Assembly (NCBI GenBank): GCA_913020045.1
Contig: CAJWBE010000014.1
Coordinates: 1-64,000 of the forward strand
Direction: 5' to 3'
Origin: an uncultured Oleiphilus sp.
GTDB taxonomy: Bacteria > Pseudomonadota > Gammaproteobacteria > Pseudomonadales > Oleiphilaceae
Length of the DNA: 64,000 nucleotides
Positions 57,009 to 64,000 of this stretch are shown here, in pieces. Positions within the stretch are counted from its first letter, which is position 1. Each line of letters opens with the position of its first letter. Both the position numbers and the translations under genes were made by a program. The notes below the pieces were generated by a model that saw nothing but the letters and a program-made list of their open reading frames with translations, searched no databases and had not been told where the DNA came from.

Positions 57009-57073
57009 TATCGATTATATATCCCTTACAGCTGTGCAACTTGTATCGGCTGATGTTAAGGAAAATGCAGTGC

Positions 57074-57110
57074 AAAAAAAATGGCCCGCGTTTTTCGTGT
57101 TGCGGGCCAT
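57074..57110 (-). terminator. Terminator of the M16 peptidase gene
   Basis: On the minus strand, ATGGCCCGC / GCGGGCCAT is a 9-bp stem with a 12-nt loop, followed by seven T residues. It lies 13 nt after the peptidase stop. Confidence 0.8.
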
Positions 57111-57122
57111 CGATTGCTGTGC

Positions 57123-60053
57123 CTAGTAGTGCGGGAAAAACTCGCGTTGTTGCTCTGGTATTGCCGCGGGGGAGGTAAAGCCTTCTGGCGTTTTGGCTGC
57201 CTCCGTTTCTGTAGCCGCGGTGGTATAGACCAGCAGCCTGTTGCCTTTATTTTCGAGTAGGCTCGTATAGAAACTTTTGAGTGCTGCATGGTCAATGGCG
57301 GTAATTTGTTTAATCAGTTGTTCTCGGGTGTCGAACGCGTTGTTGCCTCGATCAATTTCTCTCCAGTAACGACCGGAGCGCTGATAGAGATTATTGTCTT
57401 GCTCACTCAAGCGACTGACTAAGGAGGCTTTAAAGCGCTCAAGCGCGTCGCTTTCCATGGTGTTAATAGTTTGTGCTTCCGCGGCAAGAAACGTATCCGT
57501 CTCTTGCGCTAAGGTGTCGCCGTTAACTTTGGGTGACTGCACAATAAAAGCCATGCCGGGCGCCTCCAATGCAGGGTAATAGGTGGCGAAAACCACATAT
57601 CCTAGTTGTTTCTCAGTCCTGATTTGGCCGTAATAATCGGACGAAAGAATTTGCGATAAAAGCATGAAGCGAGCTTTTTCAGCAGTATCGCGGCTGTTGC
57701 CCTGCAATAAGTAGACAAAACCTGTGTCGGGGTGTTCGACCGTAACCGGTGCGAATAAGGGGCTTGATGCGCCAATATTCAGTACTTGAGGACGCTCAAC
57801 TTTTTCAGATTTGATGTTCGTCAGCAATGCGTCTTGTATTTGTTGACCAAGCGCCGCGCTTTGTTTTTGGTTCACATTACCATGACTGAGAATAGCGATA
57901 TCTAAGGTTTTGAAAAACCGCTCTCGAAACGATTCAGTAGCGGCGAGAGTCGCTTTGTTGACGGCGATGAGGCGCTCATCTGGTGACCACGATGGTGATA
58001 ATAAGGTGCGTTGGCTCGCCGCAATCGCCTGTTCAAAGGGCTTTTTCTTTTTCTCATTGTCGATGGCGCGCTGCATGCGCTCTTTAACGATTCCGAAACG
58101 CTCTTGCTTCAGCTCGGCCTGCTTGAGTGTCGATAATATGCTTTCTAGTAGTATGGGTTGCTTGTCGTTGTAGCCACTAATTTTGAGCGTGATGCCGCGA
58201 ACATGATTGTACAATTCATAGTTTAAGCCTGCGAGATAAGCAGGGTAGCTGAATTCGTTTAGTGCGTCTTTCAAGAGAGATACCATGATTTCAGTTTGAA
58301 TCAGAGTATCGGCACTTAGCATGGCTTCGGGCGATCGCAGGGTAACAAACAGGTTGGCCTTAGGGGTTCCGAAACTGGTATCTGTGGCATGCCAGATTTC
58401 AAGCCCTTTAGAATTAAGGATCTGCGATGGCACCGCCTCAGCGATACTCTCTAACAACTTAGTGTTTTCCGGAATAAATTTGTTTGGCGCAGGCAGGGCT
58501 AGACGCGCATCTGCTTTGGGCGTTGATAGCTGCTCGACGAGTTTCTCGTCTATTTTGTTAATCGAGTAGGGCGCCTCATACCATTCTGTTTTGTGCGTGC
58601 CCTTGATGGACTTCGCTTTAGCTGAGACCAGCATATTGTCAGGACGAAGGTTGTTTAGATAGCCGGTATAAAGCTCTTCATCAAAGCTTGTCAAGTTATA
58701 GGGTTCGAACAGCACCTGTTCTGGGGGAGTGTCTTGCAATGCTCCCGAGAGGGCACGCACATAGTGGGCGGGATCTGACTTTTCTTGATAGCCAAACCCT
58801 ATCTCTAGCATCTTTTTCTGCTCATCGAAGTAGATTTTCTTCAGGCCGTTCTGTTTTATCAGCGCAATATATGCAAATAGTTTCTCTAATATCTCGTCCT
58901 GAGATTGCCAGCCTTTTTGGGTAAGGCTCATGCTGACCATGAAAATAGCATTCTCTTGCGTATCGAATTGGCTGCCGGCTGACAGCGAGTCAACTAGCTC
59001 ATCTTCTTTCAGCGCAGACAGCAAACTACCTTGGCCTTCGTGGCCGATCAAATTAGCTAAATAAGAAACCGGCTGCGAGTCTTTGTAGGCGGATGGAGAC
59101 GGAATCGGGAAACCAATGCTTAGCGAACGCGTATCTTTGATCGATTGAACTTCTAGACGGGCCGGTAAAAACTCTTCAGCAAAGAAGTCTTGTTTGATGG
59201 CTGAACGTTTAAGTGAGCGGTTTTTGATCGGGGTGAATCGCTTCTTTACCCAGTCTTCTAGTTGATCGAGAGGCTCTTTACCCAATACAACCAGTTTCAT
59301 GGTATTGGCGGAGTAATACTGCTCGTAGAACTTTAGCAATGCATCCCGCAGTGACAGCTCCTTGCTGTCCTTAAGTGTTTGCAAGTTACCAACGGCAAAG
59401 CGTCTATAAGGGTGGTTAGCGTCTAGCGTTGCTTTTAGCGCTGAGAAATATCGTCGACCATCATCTTTTAGTTTCGAGCTGAACTCTGAATGCACGGCAT
59501 TGACTTCTCGTCCGACATATTCTGCATTAAATAAAGGCGCAATAAACTGTTGAGAGAAGCGGTCGAGTGCCGCGTCTAAGTGATCTGCATTGATATCAAA
59601 GAAATAGTTAGTGTGTTCTGACGAGGTAAATGCATTGTGTCCGCCGCCATGCTCGCTAATAAACTTTTGATAAGCGTCGGCGTCAGGGTATTTGCTCGTT
59701 CCCAAAAACAACATGTGTTCTAAAAAGTGCGCGAGGCCGGGGAGCGTGTCTGGGTCATTCGCACTGCCAACGTAAACATCCATTGACGCTGCTGCTTTGT
59801 CGCTTGTTGGATCCGAGATGAGCATGACCTCTAACTCATTCTCAAGAACGAGGGCGCGGTAGTGTCGCGTGTCATTTGGACTTTTGATTATTGTGCTCAG
59901 GTCAGGGTTAGCCGACACGTCTTCTTGCTGGACTTGGGGGGTATCATCTGAGCAGCCAATCAATATGGCTATCAGGGTCACAAAGAACAAGCGCACTAAG
60001 GTCGTAATCGAATACACAGAATCGTTTCCTGATCGTTTTGAGAGGGTATGCAT
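57123..60053 (-). CDS. M16-family zinc metallopeptidase (pitrilysin-like) lipoprotein
   Basis: 976 residues of the pitrilysin/insulinase type, which degrades peptides in the periplasm. The zinc site is complete: H109FLEH113 and the third ligand Glu190 in AVHSE, at the family spacing. The second half lacks the metal motif, as usual. The N-terminus has a hydrophobic segment and lipobox LIGC (Cys34), so it is predicted to be lipid-anchored, unlike soluble PtrA. ATG 60053 is chosen; nine further codons upstream are open. It is divergent from the fatty acyl-CoA reductase. Confidence 0.92.
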   Translation of the reverse strand: MHTLSKRSGNDSVYSITTLVRLFFVTLIAILIGCSDDTPQVQQEDVSANPDLSTIIKSPNDTRHYRALVLENELEVMLISDPTSDKAAASMDVYVGSANDPDTLPGLAHFLEHMLFLGTSKYPDADAYQKFISEHGGGHNAFTSSEHTNYFFDINADHLDAALDRFSQQFIAPLFNAEYVGREVNAVHSEFSSKLKDDGRRYFSALKATLDANHPYRRFAVGNLQTLKDSKELSLRDALLKFYEQYYSANTMKLVVLGKEPLDQLEDWVKKRFTPIKNRSLKRSAIKQDFFAEEFLPARLEVQSIKDTRSLSIGFPIPSPSAYKDSQPVSYLANLIGHEGQGSLLSALKEDELVDSLSAGSQFDTQENAIFMVSMSLTQKGWQSQDEILEKLFAYIALIKQNGLKKIYFDEQKKMLEIGFGYQEKSDPAHYVRALSGALQDTPPEQVLFEPYNLTSFDEELYTGYLNNLRPDNMLVSAKAKSIKGTHKTEWYEAPYSINKIDEKLVEQLSTPKADARLALPAPNKFIPENTKLLESIAEAVPSQILNSKGLEIWHATDTSFGTPKANLFVTLRSPEAMLSADTLIQTEIMVSLLKDALNEFSYPAYLAGLNYELYNHVRGITLKISGYNDKQPILLESILSTLKQAELKQERFGIVKERMQRAIDNEKKKKPFEQAIAASQRTLLSPSWSPDERLIAVNKATLAATESFRERFFKTLDIAILSHGNVNQKQSAALGQQIQDALLTNIKSEKVERPQVLNIGASSPLFAPVTVEHPDTGFVYLLQGNSRDTAEKARFMLLSQILSSDYYGQIRTEKQLGYVVFATYYPALEAPGMAFIVQSPKVNGDTLAQETDTFLAAEAQTINTMESDALERFKASLVSRLSEQDNNLYQRSGRYWREIDRGNNAFDTREQLIKQITAIDHAALKSFYTSLLENKGNRLLVYTTAATETEAAKTPEGFTSPAAIPEQQREFFPHY

Positions 60054-60243
60054 TATTGGTAGCGAGCAACGAGGGTGCAAGTTAATTGAGCGTTAGTCAG
60101 TGAAAGGTGAGATTTGGTTCAATTTTTTTGATTAGGTGAGACTTTAAATAAGAGTTGTTGCTCTAGCACGGTGTGAACTATATTTTTGTCCTCTTAACTA
60201 GGGTAGATTATTCAAGTTGGTATTTGGGTCCCAAGATGATTGA

Positions 60244-60271
60244 TTGCCATTCACTATTCTGACTCTATACT
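60244..60271 (+). promoter_or_regulatory. Candidate sigma-70 promoter for the fatty acyl-CoA reductase gene
   Basis: TTGCCA (60244-60249) and TATACT (60266-60271) with a 16-nt spacer, 159 nt before the start codon. The rest of the 376-nt gap (60054-60429) holds AT-rich sequence and no ORF or repeat that I can support. Confidence 0.4.
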
Positions 60272-60429
60272 GCTTGAAGGGCGGCGAGTGAAAGCGCTGT
60301 CATTCTGCCTTATTTTGACGGTTTAGAAGTAAATAAAAAAAACGCGGAACGTTCATTTCATGAGTCGTCAGGTATTTTCCAAAATTAAATAATAGGAATG
60401 CCTGCGGATATTCGATAGGGGTGTAATAC

Positions 60430-62418
60430 ATGAGCTATTTTGTTACTGGTGGTACCGGTTTTATCGGCCGTTATTTGGTCGAAAAACTTTTGGGTCGAGG
60501 CGAAACGATATATTTGTTGATGCAAGAAAAGAGCATGGAGCGTTATGAGGCTCTGCTTGAAAAGTTGGGCGCTAGCAAAGACGACATTGTGGCGATCACC
60601 GGCACGTTAACAGAACCAAATCTAGGCATTTCAGCTGCCGACTTGAAGAAGCTGAAGGGCAAGGTCGATCACTTCTATCACCTGGCAGCCATCTATGACC
60701 TCTCTGCCAGCGCAGAGATTCAACAGGCGGTAAATGTTGAAGGGACTCGAAACGCAGTCAATGCAGCCGAAGCGATGAAAGCCGGTTGCTTCCATCAAGT
60801 CAGCTCGATTGCTGCGGCAGGCCTTTATAAAGGCACCTTCCGCGAAGATATGTTTAAAGAAGCGACAAAACTCGACAACCCTTATTTGTTGACCAAACAC
60901 GAATCTGAAAAGTTAGTGCGTGAAGAATGTAAAATTCCATTTCGCATATACCGCCCAGGTATGGTGGTCGGTCATTCTAAGACTGGCGAAATTGATAAGA
61001 TCGACGGGCCTTACTACTTCTTTAAAATGCTGCAGAAAGTTCGTGGTGCATTACCACAATGGATGCCAACCATCGGTATCGAAGGCGGTCGCTTGAATAT
61101 TGTTCCGGTAGATTTTATCGCCGATGCGATTGATTTTATCTCACATGCACCGGGCGAAGATGGTGGTTGTTTCCACCTGACTGATCCAGATCCGCACAAA
61201 GTCGGCGAAGTCATCAATATCTTTGCTGATGCAGGTCATGCCCCTAAAATGACGATGCGTATTGATTCGCGAATGTTTGGTTTTGTACCTCCAATGATTC
61301 GCAATGGCTTGAAGAGCTTGCCACCAGTGAAACGTATCACGGGTGCTTTGTTGACTGACTTTGGTATTCCAAACTCAGCGATGGAATTTATTAACTACCC
61401 GACGCGTTTTGATTCTCGCGAGACGGAACGTGTGCTGAAAGACTCCGGTATTGAAGTACCTCGTTTAGAAAGCTACGCCCCAGCAATCTGGGATTACTGG
61501 GAGCGAAATCTCGATCCTGATCTGCATAAAGATCGCTCACTAGCTGGCACGGTGGCAGGAAAAGTGTGTGTTATCACTGGTGCCACGTCAGGTATTGGTT
61601 TAGCGACAGCAAAACAGCTAGGTGCTGCAGGCGCTATTGTCTGTATCGCTGCCCGAACGCAAGAAACGCTGGATGAAGTGAAATATGAACTAGATGCAGC
61701 GGGTGGCAATATCCACGCTTACCGTTGCGATTTCGCCAATATGGAAGACTGCGATGTCTTCGTTAAGGCAGTGCTAGACGATCATGGTCACGTCGACTAT
61801 TTGGTTAACAATGCGGGCCGTTCGATTCGTCGATCAGTTAACTTATCGTTTGATCGTTTCCACGATTTTGAGCGTACTATGCAGCTAAACTACTTTGGCT
61901 CATTACGCCTAATTATGGGCTTTGCTCCGTCAATGCTTGAGCGTAAACGTGGTCATATTGTGAATATTTCATCGATTGGAGTGTTGACCAACGCTCCTCG
62001 CTTCTCAGCGTATGTCGCGTCTAAGTCAGCCTTAGATTCTTTCTCACGCTGTGCAGCGGCCGAATTTTCTGACAGCAACGTTACATTCACGACAATTAAT
62101 ATGCCATTGGTTCGTACGCCGATGATTGGGCCTACTAAGCTCTATGATTCTGTGCCTACCTTGTCACCGGATGAAGCGGCAGATCTAATTGCAGAAGCCA
62201 TTGTTCATCGACCTAAGCGAATTGCAACACGACTCGGAACGTTTGCCTCAGTTTTGCACTCTCTCGTGCCAAAAGTCGGTGAGATTGTGATGAACACGGG
62301 TTACAAAATGTTCCCGGACTCAGATGCAGCTCAAGGCAAGCAGAATGCTCCAGAAAAACCAAAAGTTTCGACTGAGCAGGTAGCGTTTGCAGCGATCATG
62401 AGCGGTATTCACTGGTAG
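60430..62418 (+). CDS. Alcohol-forming fatty acyl-CoA reductase (two-domain SDR)
   Basis: 662 residues joining two short-chain dehydrogenase domains, as in the Marinobacter enzyme that reduces fatty acyl-CoA to fatty alcohol. Domain 1 has the NADPH loop GGTGFIGRYLVEKL and YLLTKHESEK (Tyr152, Lys156). Domain 2 begins near residue 376 with the loop GATSGIGLATA and the NNAG motif, and has a second catalytic pair in AYVASKSAL. Much of the sequence agrees, by memory, with Marinobacter Maqu_2507, including IYRPGMVVGHS and INYPTRFDSRE. A good AGGGGTG site precedes the ATG. The wax synthase gene is not in this window. Confidence 0.93.
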   Translation: MSYFVTGGTGFIGRYLVEKLLGRGETIYLLMQEKSMERYEALLEKLGASKDDIVAITGTLTEPNLGISAADLKKLKGKVDHFYHLAAIYDLSASAEIQQAVNVEGTRNAVNAAEAMKAGCFHQVSSIAAAGLYKGTFREDMFKEATKLDNPYLLTKHESEKLVREECKIPFRIYRPGMVVGHSKTGEIDKIDGPYYFFKMLQKVRGALPQWMPTIGIEGGRLNIVPVDFIADAIDFISHAPGEDGGCFHLTDPDPHKVGEVINIFADAGHAPKMTMRIDSRMFGFVPPMIRNGLKSLPPVKRITGALLTDFGIPNSAMEFINYPTRFDSRETERVLKDSGIEVPRLESYAPAIWDYWERNLDPDLHKDRSLAGTVAGKVCVITGATSGIGLATAKQLGAAGAIVCIAARTQETLDEVKYELDAAGGNIHAYRCDFANMEDCDVFVKAVLDDHGHVDYLVNNAGRSIRRSVNLSFDRFHDFERTMQLNYFGSLRLIMGFAPSMLERKRGHIVNISSIGVLTNAPRFSAYVASKSALDSFSRCAAAEFSDSNVTFTTINMPLVRTPMIGPTKLYDSVPTLSPDEAADLIAEAIVHRPKRIATRLGTFASVLHSLVPKVGEIVMNTGYKMFPDSDAAQGKQNAPEKPKVSTEQVAFAAIMSGIHW

Positions 62419-62440
62419 TGAATCAGCGCTGATTAATCAA

Positions 62441-62466
62441 AAGGGCCTCGAAAGAGGCCTTTTTTG
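62441..62466 (+). terminator. Terminator of the fatty acyl-CoA reductase gene
   Basis: AAGGGCCTC / GAGGCCTT stem with a GAAA tetraloop, followed by TTTTTT; 22 nt after the stop. Confidence 0.85.
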
Positions 62467-62658
62467 TTTAGGCTTGCCCTTGAAGTTAATAGTGTTCGCC
62501 TATAGATAGGATTAGGAATTTCAATCGCATCGCGGTAGCGGAGTGTTAAACGGAACGGATACACTATCGCGTCGATATTTTGTGTCCCCCAAGATTCAAT
62601 TAAAAATTATAAGTAGGGCGATGTGTGCCCTGCGTCAAATCCCCAAAGGAGAACAAGA

Positions 62659-63261
62659 ATGAGCGTATTAGTAGGTAAGCAAGCCCCAGATTTTACGGTT
62701 CCAGCAGTATTGGCAGATGGTCAGATTGTTGATGAGTTGACGCTTTCAGAAGTGATTAAAGGTAAGTACGGTTTGATCTTCTTCTACCCATTGGATTTCA
62801 CCTTTGTTTGTCCGTCAGAGTTGATCGCGCTTGACCACCGTATGGCTGATTTTAAAGAACGTGGCGTTGAAGTGATCGGTGTTTCTATTGATTCTCACTT
62901 CACTCACAATGCGTGGAGAAATACGCCAGTAAACGAAGGTGGTATTGGTCAAGTAGGTTACACGCTAGCGGCTGATATGAACCACGATATCTGTAAAGCA
63001 TACGACGTTGAGTCTGACGGTGGTGTTGCTTTCCGTGGTGCGTTCTTAATCGACAAAGAAGGCCAAGTGCGTTCACAAATCGTGAATGACTTGCCACTAG
63101 GCCGTAACATGGACGAGTTGATTCGTCTGGTTGATGCGCTTCAATTCCACGAAGAGCACGGTGAAGTTTGCCCTGCTGGCTGGAACAAAGGCGACAAGGG
63201 TATGGACGCTTCTCCAGATGGTGTTGCTAAGTATCTGTCTGAAAATGCTGAAGGCCTATAA
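62659..63261 (+). CDS. 2-Cys peroxiredoxin (AhpC/Tsa type)
   Basis: A 200-residue thiol peroxidase. The peroxidatic Cys51 lies in DFTFVCPSELIALD and the resolving Cys171 in GEVCPAGW, both conserved. ATG 62659 has an AAAGGAG site about 7 nt upstream; the frame is open for 12 further codons without support. The enzyme detoxifies hydrogen peroxide and organic peroxides. Upstream, 240 nt of gap could hold regulation (no convincing OxyR site was recognised). A good terminator follows. Confidence 0.95.
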   Translation: MSVLVGKQAPDFTVPAVLADGQIVDELTLSEVIKGKYGLIFFYPLDFTFVCPSELIALDHRMADFKERGVEVIGVSIDSHFTHNAWRNTPVNEGGIGQVGYTLAADMNHDICKAYDVESDGGVAFRGAFLIDKEGQVRSQIVNDLPLGRNMDELIRLVDALQFHEEHGEVCPAGWNKGDKGMDASPDGVAKYLSENAEGL

Positions 63262-63311
63262 GCCTAGCGCTTATGCATTGAATGTTAGATAAAGAAAACT
63301 TATCTAAATAG

Positions 63312-63336
63312 AAAAGGGGCGTTAGCCCCTTTTTTG
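63312..63336 (+). terminator. Terminator of the peroxiredoxin gene
   Basis: AAAAGGGGC / GCCCCTTTT stem with a GTTA loop, followed by T residues. Confidence 0.9.
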
Positions 63337-63395
63337 TGTCTGTCGTTTACTCACTTTTGCATCTGTTTTCGTGTATGACTTGTTTCTCTAAATGC

Positions 63396-64000
63396 TTAGT
63401 CGTCGTGATCACTGTAGTCATGGGCTAAGGGCCAGCCACCTAAATGCTGCCATTTATTGATAATACGGCAAAATAGTTCAGCTGTTTTTTCAGTATCATA
63501 TTTGGCCGAATGCGCTGCTTTCCCATCAAAGTCCATCCCAGCCGTTGCGCAGGCTTTTGCCAGCACGGTTTGACCAAAGGCTAATGCTGACAGGGTGACG
63601 GTGTCGAAACTGGAAAACGGATGAAAGGGATTACGTTTGATACCAGTACGTTCCGCCGCTGCGAATACAAAGTTGTGATCAAATGACGCGTTGTGCCCGA
63701 CTAAAATGGCACGGGTGCAGCCTGTTTCTTTAATCGCTTTTCGAATGGGGGTGAAAATATGGTCAAGTGCCAGTTTCTCAGGTTGCGCATTTCGAAACGG
63801 GCTATTCGGGTCAATGCCCGTAAAATCTAGTGCAGACTGCTCTAGATTAGCTCCCCGAAAGGGTTCGACATTGCAGTGAACGGTTTCCTTCGAATAGAGC
63901 GTACCATCGGACTTTGCGCCAATAATAACCGCGGCTATTTCAAGGAGTGCGTCGGTCTGAGAGTTGAAACCGGCGGTTTCAACATCGACGACAACAGGAA
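63396..64000 (-). CDS. rnt: Ribonuclease T (partial, N-terminus outside window)
   Basis: DEDDh 3'-5' exonuclease that trims tRNA CCA ends and other stable RNAs. The 200 visible residues enter the window in the middle of the first Exo motif ([12 protein letters not shown]) and reach the stop at 63396. Also present are ALDFTGIDP, the second motif [10 protein letters not shown], the [10 protein letters not shown] pattern and the final [10 protein letters not shown] with the catalytic His and Asp. The gene is convergent with the peroxiredoxin. Identification is firm, comparable to E. coli RNase T. Confidence 0.95.
   Translation of the reverse strand, partial: PVVVDVETAGFNSQTDALLEIAAVIIGAKSDGTLYSKETVHCNVEPFRGANLEQSALDFTGIDPNSPFRNAQPEKLALDHIFTPIRKAIKETGCTRAILVGHNASFDHNFVFAAAERTGIKRNPFHPFSSFDTVTLSALAFGQTVLAKACATAGMDFDGKAAHSAKYDTEKTAELFCRIINKWQHLGGWPLAHDYSDHDD

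Noticed and set aside
62524-62640. An OxyR operator upstream of the peroxiredoxin gene
   Set aside because: No ATAG-spaced tetranucleotide pattern could be found by eye in the 240-nt gap.

Overview
The window looks like a chromosomal stretch of a free-living, probably marine gammaproteobacterium. The evidence is gene order and protein content: ychF-pth-rplY-prs-tRNA-Gln-ispE-lolB, hemA-prfA-prmC-moeB and minCDE are arrangements typical of Pseudomonas, Marinobacter and Cellvibrio-type relatives. LolB, PlsB, MurI and outer-membrane proteins show a Gram-negative envelope. A two-domain alcohol-forming fatty acyl-CoA reductase very like the Marinobacter enzyme suggests wax-ester or fatty-alcohol metabolism. 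The genus cannot be fixed from sequence reading alone.

Layout. 1-7 kb (minus strand) carries translation and envelope housekeeping: ychF (cut by the window edge), pth, rplY, prs, a tRNA-Gln, ispE, lolB and a TPR lipoprotein. 7.1-11.2 kb (plus) is hemA-prfA-prmC-moeB. 11.2-18 kb (minus) holds a solute-binding protein, a small outer-membrane barrel, a PIN-PhoH ATPase, a CBS protein, a START-domain protein and the minCDE operon. 18.2-30.6 kb (mostly plus) holds parC, serB, ppc, a YbaK-HDOD fusion, adk, tsaB, uppP, a small unknown protein and rsmJ. PlsB runs back on the minus strand. 33.4-38 kb has a Gld-type ABC exporter and murI.

38-44 kb is a signalling block. An HDOD-GAF-histidine kinase and a REC-PAS-GGDEF-EAL regulator form a probable two-gene operon, divergent from a MinD/FleN-like ATPase that has a long structured-looking leader. 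Acetyl-CoA synthetase and a spermidine-synthase-like protein follow.

47.1-49.2 kb is the accessory part: a 181-bp direct duplication separated by a REP-type palindrome, a frameshifted DUF3859 gene, an attC-like imperfect palindrome, a YceK-type lipoprotein and a small membrane protein bracketed by near-identical terminator hairpins. 49-52 kb holds an amidase, a YkgJ cysteine-cluster protein and a DoxX-like protein. 52-57 kb is one 1656-residue calcium-repeat surface protein. It carries a sorting-signal-like segment and a second signal-peptide-like segment in its interior, followed by an outer-membrane barrel. An M16 metallopeptidase lipoprotein, the fatty acyl-CoA reductase, a 2-Cys peroxiredoxin and the start-truncated RNase T gene complete the window.

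No phage, CRISPR array, rRNA or complete insertion sequence was seen. The least ordinary items are the composite giant protein, the accessory island at 47-49 kb, the HDOD/c-di-GMP/MinD-like block, and two leaders (26.8 and 42.5 kb) that could encode regulatory RNA.
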